A stretch of 64,000 bases of DNA from Pantoea endophytica (GCF_002858935.1 NZ_PJRT01000001.1:1-64000), one strand, 5' to 3'. Positions 50,586 to 60,084 are shown, counted from the first letter of the stretch. Notes: a model not told the origin generated them from the letters alone. Translations and numbers: made by a program.

Positions 50586-51349
50586 AACAACGCCGTGAAC
50601 CGATTATTAACGGCTGGCTGGCGATCCCCAGCAGCTACAGCGCCGAGATTGCCGGGCATCAGGGCTTTGATGCAGTCACCGTTGACCTGCAACATGGCCT
50701 GATCGATTTCGCCGCCGCGCTCAGCATGTTGCAGGCGCTATCCTCCACACCCGCGACGCCGCTGGTGCGCGTCTCGCACAACGAGCCGGCGCAGATTATG
50801 CGCATGCTGGATGCCGGCGCCTACGGCATTATCTGCCCGATGATCAACGATGCCGCCGAAGCGCAGCAGTTTGTCGATGCCTGCCGCTATGCGCCGCAAG
50901 GTTCGCGCTCGTTTGGTCCAGCGCGTGCGCTGCTGTATGGCGGCAAAGATTATCCGCAGCATGCTAACCAGCAAATTCTGACGCTGGCGATGATTGAAAC
51001 ACGCGCGGGGTTGGCCAATCTTGATGCCATTCTCGACGTCGAGGGATTGGACGGCGTGTTTATCGGCCCCAACGATCTGTCTCTCACGCTCACCGGCCAG
51101 GCCAGCGCCGAATCGCAGCATCCTGAGATGTTAAATGCCATTGAACGGGTGCTGAGCCGCACCCGCGCCGGCCACAAACTGGCCGGTATTTTTTGTACCA
51201 GCGGAGAAGCCGCCGCACAGCGCATCGCACAGGGCTTTCAGTTGGTGACCCCCGCCAATGATGTGATGCAGCTAACGCATGCCGCACGCCACGCTGTCGC
51301 CACCGCGCGCGGTGAGGCGTTGCCTGTTCGTTCTGGTTCGGGTTATTGA
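50567..51349 (+). CDS. HpcH/HpaI-family class II aldolase
   Basis: 260 aa. Active-site residues of HpaI are matched: His43 (VDLQHG), an Arg in VRVSHNEP, metal ligands Glu144 (MIETRAG) and Asp170 (IGPNDLS), plus GSRSFGPAR. Enzymes of this family cleave 4-hydroxy-2-oxo acids to pyruvate (or oxaloacetate) and an aldehyde. It would be the carbon-carbon cleavage step of the island's pathway. The aldehyde product and chain length cannot be told. Confidence 0.9.
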   Translation: MRINPLKQRREPIINGWLAIPSSYSAEIAGHQGFDAVTVDLQHGLIDFAAALSMLQALSSTPATPLVRVSHNEPAQIMRMLDAGAYGIICPMINDAAEAQQFVDACRYAPQGSRSFGPARALLYGGKDYPQHANQQILTLAMIETRAGLANLDAILDVEGLDGVFIGPNDLSLTLTGQASAESQHPEMLNAIERVLSRTRAGHKLAGIFCTSGEAAAQRIAQGFQLVTPANDVMQLTHAARHAVATARGEALPVRSGSGY

Positions 51350-51359
51350 GGAGAAGAAG

Positions 51360-52529
51360 ATGAAACAGCAAACATTGTCCGCTACAGCAGCACGTGCGCG
51401 CCTGATCGCGCCGCAAGATATGGTGTCGTGCAATCTGGCGTTTATCGACTGCAAACTGCCGGGTTCGCATCTCAAGCAGAATTACTCATTTATCGGGCCG
51501 GGCGTGACGCAGTCGTCTGAGCAGGTGATCAATATTCCTGAAGCGCACGGTTTTAACATTGGCGCGGCAGCGATGCCAAAAGGCGTGACCAATAATCTGC
51601 ATCTGCATTTCACTGCCGAAGTCTTCCTGATCCATGAAGGCCGCTGGCGTTTCCGCTGGGGGAATAAAGGCGAAGAGTCGCTGGAGCTCGACGCTCCGGC
51701 GATTGTCAGCCTGCCAACATGGATTTTCCGTGGCTTCACCAATGTGTCGGCTACCGATACCGATGGCTGGGTATTTACCGTGCTGGGCGGCGATAACACC
51801 GGCGGCATTATCTGGCATCCCGATGTGATGTCGGCGGCGGCGGAATATGGACTCTATCTCAGCCCCAATAACATGCTGATCGATACCTCAACCGGCGCGG
51901 CGATCCCGCCGGTTGCAGAGCGTATGCCGCCGCTGCCCGAGGCGGAGATGGCGCAGTTACAGCATTTTACGCCCGCGCAGATGGCGCAGTTTGCCGTCAC
52001 TGGTGAGCAGCGCGCCTGGAGCGATCACGCGCTACTGGATGCCATGTTGCCAGGTCACGGTGCGCGTATGGCGCCCGTCATCGGCTATGGCATTAATCAG
52101 GATCGTCAGGCCGCTCCGCCCATCAACACGCCACACGGCTTCTCGGTAGAGTGGCTGGCTTTGCCACAAGCGGGCGAGATGGGTACGCACCGCTGCGCAC
52201 AGGTGCAAGTACTCATGGTGTTTAAGGGCACGCTTACTGTGACCTTCAATCGTGATGGTGAAGAAGTGACGATGACCGCGCCGGAGCGTTCGGTGATTTC
52301 CGTGCCGGCAGGCAGCTGGCGTCGCTATCAGGCATCCGATCATGCGTGTGAAGTGGTGATTACCACTGCGGGTGACGGACGGAAAAAACTGGAATGGGAT
52401 AAAGCGATTGTCGATGCCGCTGCTGCGTTAGGTTGGGGGCTGGATCCAGATGGCTATCTGGTACGTCAGGCATTGTTGCCGCTGGTGGCCCAGCGTGCCG
52501 GTCGGCGGTTGGCGACGCAAGAGGCGTAA
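51360..52529 (+). CDS. Two-domain cupin protein (bicupin)
   Basis: 389 aa. Domain 1 has the cupin motif HxH-x3-E (His81, His83, Glu87), but the expected third His of motif 2 is Arg124 (PTWIFRGFTN). Domain 2 has lost nearly all ligands: His277-x-Cys279-x3-Gln283, and Arg321 in PAGSWR replaces His. Only domain 1 therefore looks able to bind metal. Not a gentisate dioxygenase by motif. It could be an isomerase, epimerase or dioxygenase; no function is assigned. Last gene of the rightward arm, GAGGAG before the ATG at 51360. Confidence 0.82.
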   Translation: MKQQTLSATAARARLIAPQDMVSCNLAFIDCKLPGSHLKQNYSFIGPGVTQSSEQVINIPEAHGFNIGAAAMPKGVTNNLHLHFTAEVFLIHEGRWRFRWGNKGEESLELDAPAIVSLPTWIFRGFTNVSATDTDGWVFTVLGGDNTGGIIWHPDVMSAAAEYGLYLSPNNMLIDTSTGAAIPPVAERMPPLPEAEMAQLQHFTPAQMAQFAVTGEQRAWSDHALLDAMLPGHGARMAPVIGYGINQDRQAAPPINTPHGFSVEWLALPQAGEMGTHRCAQVQVLMVFKGTLTVTFNRDGEEVTMTAPERSVISVPAGSWRRYQASDHACEVVITTAGDGRKKLEWDKAIVDAAAALGWGLDPDGYLVRQALLPLVAQRAGRRLATQEA

Positions 52530-52537
52530 TGGTATGT

Positions 52538-52562
52538 AAAAAGGTCGCCATAAATGGCGACC
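52538..52562 (-). terminator. Terminator of sbp
   Basis: On the minus strand the stem GGTCGCCA / TGGCGACC (52555-52562 and 52543-52550) is followed by five T. It lies between the bicupin gene and convergent sbp; rightward the T-run is absent, so the island transcript may rely on the hairpin alone. Confidence 0.8.
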
Positions 52563-52574
52563 TGACAATGTACG

Positions 52575-53564
52575 TTATGGCTTCATCACCTGGTCGTAGC
52601 TGCCGCCATCGGCGAAGTGAGTTTTCTGGGCTTGCGTCCAGCCACCAAACTTGTTGTCGATAGTGAACAGTTTTACCGGGGCGAATTTATTGGCAAATTT
52701 CTCCGCAACGGCTTTATCACGTGGACGATAGAAATTTTCCGCCGCGATAGTCTGACCTTCCGGCGAGTAGAGATACTTGAGGTAATCTTCAGCTACTTTG
52801 CGGGTGCCCTGCTCGTCGACCACTTTATCCACCACCGAAACCGTTGGCTCTGCCAGAATAGATTCGCTTGGGGTGACGATCTCAAACTTGTCTTTACCCA
52901 GCTTATTTACCGCCAGATAGGCTTCGTTTTCCCACGCTATCAGCACATCGCCAATGCCGCGTTCCACGAAGGTGTTAGTGGCACCACGTGCGCCAGAATC
53001 CTGCACTTCTACGTTCTTAAACAGCGATTTCACGTAAGCCAGCGCTTTGGCTTGATCGCCGTTGTTTTGATCCAGCGCCCAGCCCCATGCAGCCAGATAA
53101 TTCCAGCGTGCACCGCCTGACGTTTTCGGGTTTGGCGTGATGACGGAAACGCCCGGTTTGATCAGATCTGGCCAATCATGAATGCCTTTCGGGTTGCCTT
53201 TGCGCACCAGGAACACGATGGTTGAGGTGTAGGGTGCGGAGTTGTCCGGCAGGCGCTTAATCCAGTCTTTATTGATACGACCACGGTCAGCAATAGCATC
53301 GACATCAGATTGCAGCGCCAGCGTAACCACATCAGCACGGATGCCATTGATCACTGAGGTTGCTTGTTTACCTGAACCGCCGTGCGACTGGCGAATCACC
53401 ACGTTGTCGCCGGTTTCCTGCTTGTAATGCGCGCTAAACGCTTTGTTGTACTGCTCGTACAGCTCACGGGTTGGATCGTAAGAGACGTTTAACAGCTGAA
53501 TATCCTTTGCCAGAACACTGGTTGAAGCCAGTAACAGGGTGACACCAATACTCCACTTATTCAT
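52575..53564 (-). CDS. sbp: Periplasmic sulfate-binding protein
   Basis: Delivers sulfate to the CysTWA ABC transporter. The 329 aa equal E. coli Sbp, with a signal peptide (about 1-19, ending VLA). Conserved [28 protein letters not shown] and [22 protein letters not shown] at 53564 has GGGAG upstream. Right flank of the catabolic island. CysB control is expected but no site was resolved. Confidence 0.97.
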   Translation of the reverse strand: MNKWSIGVTLLLASTSVLAKDIQLLNVSYDPTRELYEQYNKAFSAHYKQETGDNVVIRQSHGGSGKQATSVINGIRADVVTLALQSDVDAIADRGRINKDWIKRLPDNSAPYTSTIVFLVRKGNPKGIHDWPDLIKPGVSVITPNPKTSGGARWNYLAAWGWALDQNNGDQAKALAYVKSLFKNVEVQDSGARGATNTFVERGIGDVLIAWENEAYLAVNKLGKDKFEIVTPSESILAEPTVSVVDKVVDEQGTRKVAEDYLKYLYSPEGQTIAAENFYRPRDKAVAEKFANKFAPVKLFTIDNKFGGWTQAQKTHFADGGSYDQVMKP

Positions 53565-53670
53565 TGCTTGCTCTCCCGAGGTCGTTATAGAACAAGACTG
53601 ACACAAACTTATCCACGGATTAAAGAATTAAAAATAAGCTGTTATAACCGCACGGAATATGAGCAGGCAT

Positions 53671-53696
53671 AAAAAAGGCGCGAATCGCGTCGCGCC
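53671..53696 (-). terminator. Terminator of pfkA
   Basis: On the minus strand stem GGCGCGA / TCGCGCC (53690-53696 and 53677-53683) is followed by six T (53676-53671). It lies just before the sbp promoter region. Confidence 0.88.
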
Positions 53697-53710
53697 TTGA
53701 TGCTGAATAA

Positions 53711-54673
53711 TCAGTAGAGTTTTTTCGCGGTATCCAGCCAGTCGCGTTTGAATGGACGCTTCATATTTTCAATCGCATCGATGATGTCGTGATGCACCAT
53801 CTTCTCGTTCTGAATACCGACGCAGCGGCCGCCGTAGCCTTGTAGCAGCAGCTCGATGGAGTAGGAACCCATGCGCGAGGCCAGAATGCGGTCATAGGCA
53901 CAAGGTGCGCCGCCACGCTGAATGTGACCGAGAACGGTAGCGCGGGTTTCGCGTTTGGTTTCAGCTTCGATGAAGTGCGCCAGATCGTCGATATCGCAGA
54001 TGTGCTCGGTGATCGCCACGATGGCGTGCTTTTTACCTTTGGCAATGCCGGCTTTGATTTCAGCAACCAGCTCTTCGCGGGTATACGGGATTTCAGGCAG
54101 CACGATAAACTCGCAACCACCGGCAATCGCTGCCGCCAGGGTTAAATCGCCGCAGTAACGGCCCATCACTTCCACGATGGAGATACGCTGGTGGGAAGAT
54201 GAGGTGTCACGCAGGCGGTCAATCGCTTCAACCACGGTTTCCAGCGCAGTGAAATAACCGATGGTGTAATCAGTACCTGCTACGTCGTTATCAATGGTGC
54301 CAGGCAGGCCGATGCACGGGAAGCCCATTTCAGTCAGGCGCTTAGCACCCATGTAGGAACCATCACCGCCGATAACCACCAGCGCATCAATACCACGCTT
54401 TTTCATGTTATCAATCGCGGTCTGGCGCACTTCATCGTTGCGGAATTCTGGGAAGCGGGCGGAACCGAGGAAGGTGCCGCCGCGGTTGATCATGTCTGAC
54501 ACGCTGTAGCGGTCAAGGTTGATCATGCGATCTTCGTACAATCCCAGATAGCCGTCGTAAATACCAAAAACTTCCAGTCCTTCACTCAGCGCGGAACGTA
54601 CAACTCCGCGAATGGCTGCGTTCATGCCTGGGGCGTCGCCGCCGCTGGTCAGTACTCCGATTTTTTTGATCAT
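53711..54673 (-). CDS. pfkA: 6-Phosphofructokinase I
   Basis: ATP-dependent phosphofructokinase, key step of glycolysis. The 320 aa equal E. coli PfkA. ATP motif [13 protein letters not shown] at the N-terminus, the substrate/catalytic [14 protein letters not shown] with the catalytic Asp, and [12 protein letters not shown] are intact. The ATG at 54673 ([10 protein letters not shown]) has AGAGGT upstream. Confidence 0.98.
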   Translation of the reverse strand: MIKKIGVLTSGGDAPGMNAAIRGVVRSALSEGLEVFGIYDGYLGLYEDRMINLDRYSVSDMINRGGTFLGSARFPEFRNDEVRQTAIDNMKKRGIDALVVIGGDGSYMGAKRLTEMGFPCIGLPGTIDNDVAGTDYTIGYFTALETVVEAIDRLRDTSSSHQRISIVEVMGRYCGDLTLAAAIAGGCEFIVLPEIPYTREELVAEIKAGIAKGKKHAIVAITEHICDIDDLAHFIEAETKRETRATVLGHIQRGGAPCAYDRILASRMGSYSIELLLQGYGGRCVGIQNEKMVHHDIIDAIENMKRPFKRDWLDTAKKLY

Positions 54674-54882
54674 GACAACCTCTGGATTGTTCAAAAACTA
54701 AGGATTATTCCTGCCATGTGTCCGGCGTGGACCAGCTCGCGATCGCATGGCTTAATAGTTGCAAAATAGTATATCAAACGCTTGATGCTGAATTGATTCA
54801 GGTCAGACAAGTTTTCGCTAATTTTTTACAGAGTTGTTAGCGTTACGTCACTTTTTTTGTGTAATTGCATGATTTTAAGTCG

Positions 54883-55785
54883 CTAACCTTGAAAAAATCC
54901 ATGTTGATTGCTCGGCACAACAGAACAGGGATCTTGATGGATGATGACGTCTGAGCCGGGAAACCTCTTGAGTAACGCCTGCTCAATTTGATCGGCCACA
55001 TGATGGGCCTGCACCAGCGGCAGCTGATCTTCCATCTCCAGATGCAGCTGGATAAAACGCGTGGGGCCCGATTGTCGCGTGCGTAATGCATGCGCGCCAC
55101 GTACGCCCGGCCAGTTGGTCACCATGTTGATAATCTCCTGCGTTTCATGCTCGGGCAAAACACGATCCAACAGCGCCTGTACCGCGTCATAACCCATCCG
55201 CAACGCGTTATAGAGAATGTAAACGCCGATGCCGAGCGCGAACAACGCATCCGCCCGTACAAAACCATAGCTGCTCAAACCGAGAGCGACCAATATTGCG
55301 CCGTTCATCACCACGTCAGATTGATAGTGCAGCATGTCTGCGCGAATCGCCTGGCTGCGCGTGCGTCGCACCACCCAGCGCTGGAAAGCAACCAACGTCA
55401 GGGTTGAAAACAGCGCAATCACCGTCACCACAATACCCACCAGCGGCGCATGTAAGGTTTCGGGTGAGGCCAGATGCTGAATGCCGGTGAGAAACAGAAA
55501 CAGCGCCGAGCCGGAGATAAACATGCTTTGCGCCAGCGCGGCCAGGGATTCGGCTTTACCGTGGCCGAAGGTGTGATCGTCATCGGCCGGCTGCAGTGAA
55601 TAGCGCACCACCAGCAAATTGGTGAGTGAAGCGGCGATATCCACCAATGAATCTACTAACGCCGCCAACATACTGACTGAACCGGTATGCCACCAGGCGA
55701 AAATTTTTACGATTAACAGCAATGTCGCCAGCGTAGTTGCCGCCAGCGCCGCCCGATTCACTAACTTTGCATAGGAAGAATCCAT
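54883..55785 (-). CDS. fieF: Ferrous-iron/zinc cation-efflux pump
   Basis: Cation diffusion facilitator exporting Fe2+ and Zn2+ in exchange for protons. The 300 aa equal E. coli FieF (YiiP). Six transmembrane helices; the transport site ligands LVDSLVD (Asp45, Asp49) and HYQSD (His153, Asp157) are conserved. The C-terminal cytoplasmic domain holds [14 protein letters not shown] and DVIIHQDPC. The ATG at 55785 has GAGG upstream; a longer frame is not conserved. The adjacent 54674-54882 gap holds nothing recognisable. Confidence 0.97.
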   Translation of the reverse strand: MDSSYAKLVNRAALAATTLATLLLIVKIFAWWHTGSVSMLAALVDSLVDIAASLTNLLVVRYSLQPADDDHTFGHGKAESLAALAQSMFISGSALFLFLTGIQHLASPETLHAPLVGIVVTVIALFSTLTLVAFQRWVVRRTRSQAIRADMLHYQSDVVMNGAILVALGLSSYGFVRADALFALGIGVYILYNALRMGYDAVQALLDRVLPEHETQEIINMVTNWPGVRGAHALRTRQSGPTRFIQLHLEMEDQLPLVQAHHVADQIEQALLKRFPGSDVIIHQDPCSVVPSNQHGFFQG

Positions 55786-55916
55786 GCTATGCCTCGCCGG
55801 GTCGCACGCTTCATAGGTGCGGCCTTTAGGTCTCAAGATGGCTAAAGTTTATCATCGGCATAAGTGTGCTGCGTGATTGAATTTTAAGGCAATGATGTTA
55901 GAGAGAAATGACAGGC

Positions 55917-55974
55917 AAAAAAAACCCCCGCATCATGCGGGGGAAGACAGGGATGGTGTCTATGGCAAGGAAAA
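55917..55974 (-). ncRNA. cpxQ: CpxQ small RNA from the cpxP 3' UTR
   Basis: On the minus strand the sequence TTTTCCTTGCCATAGACACC followed by ATCCCTGTCTTCCCCC and a terminator hairpin (CCCCCGC/GCGGGGG plus eight T) is nearly identical to E. coli CpxQ. From the TTTTCC processing site to the last T it is 58 nt, the length of E. coli CpxQ. In E. coli it is cut from cpxP mRNA by RNase E, binds Hfq and represses envelope-protein mRNAs. The hairpin also terminates cpxP. Confidence 0.93.
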
Positions 55975-55987
55975 CAGGGATACTATG

Positions 55988-56500
55988 TTACTGGTTACTG
56001 CTGGTACTACTCACTGCTTGCAGCGGTGATGATGGCTGCAATCCTGAGAGCCGACGAACTTCAGCTAATCGTCGCTCATAATTTTTCTGCAATGTCGCTT
56101 GCTGTGCAGGCGTTAGCAGGTGATACATCTGATTACGAACCCGAGCCATCTCGACTTGCTGTTCTACCGCTGCGCGGGCTTGTTTCTCTGCCTGCTGTCG
56201 GATAGCCGATTCGTTAAATTTGTCTGCAATGACAAGGTCATGCATAGTTTCTATATCTTGAACGCTGATGGTTGGGCGTTCGTGTCGCGCTTGCTGCATC
56301 AGGTCTCGCATCTGTTGCCGCTGTTGTTCAGTCAGCTCAATGCCATCGAACATGTAGCTTTGCGGATTTTGCGTCATACTGCCTGTCGTCAATCCGCTGT
56401 TCGGATGCATCTCGTCAATCGTCGTCGTGTCTGCTGCTTCGGCGCTGGCGTGACTGAGAACCATCGCTGAGGCAATGACGACGGCGGTTAAGTAGCGCAT
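55988..56500 (-). CDS. cpxP: Periplasmic adaptor and inhibitor of the Cpx pathway
   Basis: Binds the CpxA sensor and keeps it off; consumed with misfolded proteins by DegP. 170 aa with a signal peptide (about 1-22) and two LTxxQ motifs (LTEQQRQQM and LTPAQQATL) of the Spy/CpxP fold. ATG at 56500 has GGGAG upstream; the longer frame covers the CpxR operator and is rejected. Divergent from cpxR; its 3' end carries CpxQ. Confidence 0.95.
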   Translation of the reverse strand: MRYLTAVVIASAMVLSHASAEAADTTTIDEMHPNSGLTTGSMTQNPQSYMFDGIELTEQQRQQMRDLMQQARHERPTISVQDIETMHDLVIADKFNESAIRQQAEKQARAAVEQQVEMARVRNQMYHLLTPAQQATLQKNYERRLAEVRRLSGLQPSSPLQAVSSTSSNQ

Positions 56501-56580
56501 CGTTAACTCCCAGTTCGTTCCGTTTTGCGATTCAACGAGAGCCAGTGTACGGCGGTGGCTGCAAACATCCGTCAGGGGGT

Positions 56581-56595
56581 GTAAAACTACGTAAA
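56581..56595. promoter_or_regulatory. CpxR-binding box in the cpxP-cpxR region
   Basis: GTAAA-N5-GTAAA (56581-56585 and 56591-56595) is an exact match to the CpxR consensus. It lies about 80 bp before cpxP and 55 bp before cpxR, and should activate cpxP strongly and cpxRA mildly. Confidence 0.9.
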
Positions 56596-56650
56596 GCGTT
56601 GGATTGCAAGTCAAGGAACACGGTATTTTGCCTGCGGAGGGCAATAAAAA

Positions 56651-57349
56651 ATGAATAAAATCCTGTTGGTTGATGACGACCGCGAATTAACTTCGCTGCT
56701 TAAAGAACTGCTTGAGATGGAAGGTTTTGAAGTCATTGTGGCAAGCGATGGTGAGCAGGCGCTTAACCTGCTAGACAACACCGTGGACTTGCTATTGCTT
56801 GATGTGATGATGCCGAAGAAGAACGGTATCGACACTTTGAAAGAACTACGCCAACAGCACCAAACTCCGGTCATTATGCTGACTGCACGTGGCAGCGAAC
56901 TGGACCGCGTTCTGGGCCTTGAACTGGGCGCAGATGACTATCTGCCTAAACCGTTTAACGATCGTGAACTGGTAGCGCGTATTCGTGCCATTCTGCGCCG
57001 TTCAAACTGGAGCGAGCAGCAACAGCAGCACGATAACAGCTCACCAACGCTGGAAGTCGACTGCCTGCGCCTGAATCCGGGTCGTCAGGAGGCCAGCTTC
57101 GACAGCGAAACTTTGGATCTCACCGGCACCGAGTTCACCCTGCTCTATTTGCTGGCACAGCATCTGGGTCAGGTGGTATCGCGTGAGCACCTTAGTCAGG
57201 AAGTGCTGGGCAAACGTCTGACACCGTTTGACCGCGCTATCGATATGCACATTTCTAACCTGCGTCGTAAATTGCCGGAACGTCGTGATGGTCATCCGTG
57301 GTTTAAAACCCTACGCGGACGCGGCTATCTGATGGTTTCGGCATCATGA
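56651..57349 (+). CDS. cpxR: Envelope-stress response regulator
   Basis: OmpR/PhoB-type response regulator of the Cpx system. The 232 aa equal E. coli CpxR. The receiver has the phospho-acceptor Asp51 (LLLDVMMPKKNG), acidic DDD near the start and Lys in YLPKPF; the C-terminal winged helix shows LTGTEFTLLYLL and RGRGYLMV. The stop overlaps the cpxA start by 4 bp (ATGA). Confidence 0.98.
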   Translation: MNKILLVDDDRELTSLLKELLEMEGFEVIVASDGEQALNLLDNTVDLLLLDVMMPKKNGIDTLKELRQQHQTPVIMLTARGSELDRVLGLELGADDYLPKPFNDRELVARIRAILRRSNWSEQQQQHDNSSPTLEVDCLRLNPGRQEASFDSETLDLTGTEFTLLYLLAQHLGQVVSREHLSQEVLGKRLTPFDRAIDMHISNLRRKLPERRDGHPWFKTLRGRGYLMVSAS

Positions 57350-58722
57350 TTGGAAGTTTAACCACCCGCATCTTCGCCATCTTCTGGCTCACGCTAGCGT
57401 TGGTGTTGATGCTGGTTCTCATGGTGCCTAAACTCGATTCGCGCCAGATGACCGCGTTACTGGAAAGCGAGCAGCGTCAGGGCACCATGATTGAACAGCA
57501 CGTTGAAGCGGAGCTGTCTCAGGATCCGCCGAACGACTTAATGTGGTGGCGTCGCCTGTTCCGCTCCATCGACAAATGGGCGCCGCCCGGTCAGCGTTTA
57601 TTATTAGTGACCAGCGAAGGCCGGGTGATTGGCGCGCAGCACAATGAAATGCAGATCATCCGCAACTTTATTGGGCAGTCGGATAACGCCGACCACCCAC
57701 AAAAGAAAAAGTATGGTCGCGTGGAGATGGTTGGACCTTTCGCGGTCCGCGATGGCGAAGACAACTATCAGCTCTACCTGATTCGTCCTGCCACCAGCTC
57801 GCAGCTCGATTTCGTTAATCTGCTGTTTGACCGCCCGCTACTGCTGCTGATTGTCACGATGCTGATCAGCTCGCCGCTGCTGCTGTGGCTGGCGTGGAGC
57901 CTGGCGCGCCCCGCGCGCAAACTTAAATATGCGGCGGATGAAGTGGCAAGCGGCAATTTGCGCCAGCATCCGGAACTGGAATCGGGGCCGCAAGAGTTTC
58001 TGGCTGCGGGTTCCAGTTTCAACCAAATGGTGAGCGCGCTCGAACGCATGATGACGGCGCAACAGCGTCTGCTATCCGATATCAGCCATGAATTGCGTAC
58101 GCCGTTAACTCGCTTGCAGCTGGCAACCGCGCTCCTGCGTCGCCGTAACGGTGAAGGCAAAGAGCTGCAGCGCATTGAAACGGAAGCGCAGCGTCTGGAT
58201 GGCATGATTAACGATCTGCTGGTGCTGTCGCGAACGCAGCACAATAACGCGCTGGTTAGCGAAGCGATGAAGGCCAATCAGCTTTGGAATGGCGTGCTGG
58301 AAGATGCCAAATTTGAAGCCGAGCAGATGGGCAAACTGATGGAAGTGCCCTATCCGCCTGGCCCGTGGCCGCTGTACGGTAATCCCCATGCGTTGGAGAG
58401 TGCGCTGGAAAATATCGTGCGTAATGCGCTGCGCTATTCGAATTCGCACATCAGCGTCAGCTTCTCGGTAGATATTGCGGGCATCACCATTCATGTCGAT
58501 GATGATGGTCCAGGAGTCAGCCCAGAAGATCGCGAGCAGATTTTCCGTCCGTTCTACCGCACCGATGAGGCGCGCGATCGTGAGTCAGGCGGCACCGGAT
58601 TAGGCCTGGCGATTGTCGAAACCGCCATCCAGCAGCATCGCGGCTGGGTTAAAGCGGATGACAGCCCTCTTGGCGGTTTACGCCTCACGCTGTGGCTGCC
58701 ACTGTACTCCGCCCGTCAATAA
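57346..58722 (+). CDS. cpxA: Envelope-stress sensor histidine kinase
   Basis: Inner-membrane sensor kinase/phosphatase. 458 aa: transmembrane helix near the N-terminus (about 8-28), periplasmic sensor, second helix (about 164-185), HAMP, DHp domain with His248 ([11 protein letters not shown]), and ATPase domain with N box ([11 protein letters not shown]), DDDGPGV and [10 protein letters not shown]. All catalytic boxes are complete. In E. coli cpxA ends this locus; here trmL follows in the same direction. Confidence 0.98.
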   Translation: MIGSLTTRIFAIFWLTLALVLMLVLMVPKLDSRQMTALLESEQRQGTMIEQHVEAELSQDPPNDLMWWRRLFRSIDKWAPPGQRLLLVTSEGRVIGAQHNEMQIIRNFIGQSDNADHPQKKKYGRVEMVGPFAVRDGEDNYQLYLIRPATSSQLDFVNLLFDRPLLLLIVTMLISSPLLLWLAWSLARPARKLKYAADEVASGNLRQHPELESGPQEFLAAGSSFNQMVSALERMMTAQQRLLSDISHELRTPLTRLQLATALLRRRNGEGKELQRIETEAQRLDGMINDLLVLSRTQHNNALVSEAMKANQLWNGVLEDAKFEAEQMGKLMEVPYPPGPWPLYGNPHALESALENIVRNALRYSNSHISVSFSVDIAGITIHVDDDGPGVSPEDREQIFRPFYRTDEARDRESGGTGLGLAIVETAIQQHRGWVKADDSPLGGLRLTLWLPLYSARQ

Positions 58723-58757
58723 TTTGTTATGCTTCGGCCCTCGTTTCTGGGGGCCTT

Positions 58758-59231
58758 ATGCTAAACATTGTCTTATTTGAACCTGAAATTCCGCCAAATA
58801 CCGGCAACATCATTCGCTTGTGCGCAAATACCGGTTTCCAGTTACACCTGATTGAACCGCTGGGCTTTGCCTGGGATGACAAGCGCCTGCGCCGCGCCGG
58901 GCTGGATTACCACGAATATACCGCCTTAAAAAAACACGCCAATTACGCAGAGTTTCTGGCAACAGAAACGCCACAGCGCATGTTCGCCCTCACCACCAAA
59001 GGAACGCCTGCGCACAGCGCGGTGAGCTATCAGAAGGGTGATTATTTGGTGTTTGGTCCGGAGAGTCGCGGTTTACCCGCAGAAATTCTCAACGCGCTAC
59101 CCGCTGAGCAGAAAATCCGCATTCCGATGATGGCGGAGAGCCGCAGCATGAACCTGTCTAATGCAGTATCAGTGGTGGTGTATGAAGCGTGGCGCCAACT
59201 CGATTATGCTGGCGCACTGATCAAAGGCTAG
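58758..59231 (+). CDS. trmL: tRNA (cytidine/uridine-2'-O-)-methyltransferase, wobble position 34
   Basis: SPOUT-family enzyme that methylates the 2'-OH of nucleotide 34 in leucine tRNAs. The 157 aa equal E. coli TrmL. Knot motifs [26 protein letters not shown] and [16 protein letters not shown] are unchanged. ATG at 58758 ([11 protein letters not shown]) is preferred over an upstream start within cpxA. Its stop overlaps the stop of convergent cysE by 3 bp. Confidence 0.97.
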   Translation: MLNIVLFEPEIPPNTGNIIRLCANTGFQLHLIEPLGFAWDDKRLRRAGLDYHEYTALKKHANYAEFLATETPQRMFALTTKGTPAHSAVSYQKGDYLVFGPESRGLPAEILNALPAEQKIRIPMMAESRSMNLSNAVSVVVYEAWRQLDYAGALIKG

Positions 59232-60043
59232 ATGCCGTCACCGTACTCAAAGCCTGCGCCGTTGAAGTGCTGATCCATATCCATCGACGGTTTATCGCTG
59301 GTCGGTTTACCGACAATGCGCGCTGGTACGCCGGCCGCCGTGGTATGCGGCGGTACAGGCTGCAGGACAACTGAACCGGCTCCGATTTTTGCGCCGCGCC
59401 CCACTTCAATGTTGCCCAGAATCTTGGCGCCGGCGCCAATCATCACACCTTCACGGATCTTCGGATGGCGATCGCCGCTGGTTTTACCAGTACCGCCGAG
59501 CGTCACCGATTGCAGAATTGAAACATCATTTTCAATGATTGCCGTTTCGCCGATGACAATGCCGGTAGCATGATCAAGCATGATGCCGCGACCAATGCGT
59601 GCCGCCGGGTGAATATCCACGGCAAATGAGACGGAGATTTCGTTCTGCAGATAGACAGCCAGCGCTCGGCGGCCCTCTTTCCACAGCCAATGGCCGATGC
59701 GATAAGCCTGCAAGGCGTGGAAACCTTTGAGGTAAAGTAGCGGCGTAGAGTATTTATCAACGGCGGGATCGCGCTGGCGTACAGCCTGAATATCGTAGGC
59801 CGCAGAGACAATCATCTCTGGGTCTTCACGATAGGCTTCTTCCACGATTTCGCGAATAGCGATAGCGGGCATGATCGGGTTCGCCAGCTTGTTAGCGAGC
59901 ATGTAGCTGAGCGCGCTGCCGAGGTTTTCGTGTTTGAGCAGTGTCGCATGGTAAAAGCTGGCCAGCATCGGTTCACAGTCGGCCAGGGCTCTGGCTTCGG
60001 CTTTGATATGGTTCCAGACCAGTTCTAACTCTTCAGACGACAT
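59228..60043 (-). CDS. cysE: Serine O-acetyltransferase
   Basis: Makes O-acetylserine, the committed precursor of cysteine; feedback-inhibited by cysteine. 271 aa (E. coli 273). The N-terminal helical domain is followed by the left-handed beta-helix of hexapeptide repeats ([20 protein letters not shown] onward) with catalytic Asp/His in LDHATG, and the C-terminal tail that regulates the synthase complex ends in GDGI. A terminator-like hairpin separates it from gpsA upstream. Confidence 0.97.
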   Translation of the reverse strand: MSSEELELVWNHIKAEARALADCEPMLASFYHATLLKHENLGSALSYMLANKLANPIMPAIAIREIVEEAYREDPEMIVSAAYDIQAVRQRDPAVDKYSTPLLYLKGFHALQAYRIGHWLWKEGRRALAVYLQNEISVSFAVDIHPAARIGRGIMLDHATGIVIGETAIIENDVSILQSVTLGGTGKTSGDRHPKIREGVMIGAGAKILGNIEVGRGAKIGAGSVVLQPVPPHTTAAGVPARIVGKPTSDKPSMDMDQHFNGAGFEYGDGI

Positions 60044-60060
60044 TGCTGTTTGCTCCCGAT

Positions 60061-60084
60061 AAAAAAAGCGCCTGATGGGGCGCT
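60061..60084 (-). terminator. Terminator-like hairpin between gpsA and cysE
   Basis: On the minus strand stem AGCGCC / GGCGCT (60079-60084 and 60067-60072) is followed by seven T. It could separate cysE from the gpsA-secB transcript, giving cysE its own promoter in the 60044-60060 vicinity or within the gene end. Confidence 0.75.

Larger units (their letters stand above)
38943..52529. other. Accessory catabolic island between cdh and sbp
   Basis: Twelve genes in two arms around a LacI-type regulator fill the space between cdh and sbp, which adjoin in E. coli. There is no integrase, transposase, tRNA or obvious terminal repeat, and base composition looks like the flanks, so it could be old or native to the lineage. 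Leftward arm: LacI regulator, two SnoaL-like proteins, HisD-like dehydrogenase. Rightward arm: MFS, amidase, HisD-like dehydrogenase, SDR, MFS, alpha/beta hydrolase, HpcH/HpaI aldolase, bicupin. Three matching palindromes tie the units together. Confidence 0.85.

Noticed and set aside
46583-51349. A complete sulfopropanediol or sulfoquinovose degradation pathway
   Set aside because: An HpsN-like dehydrogenase, SDR and HpcH/HpaI aldolase are present, but sulfolactate lyase, sulfogluconolactonase and sulfogluconate dehydratase are missing.
51360-52529. Gentisate 1,2-dioxygenase
   Set aside because: The bicupin lacks the characteristic motifs and the metal histidine pattern of that enzyme, and no other gentisate genes are present.
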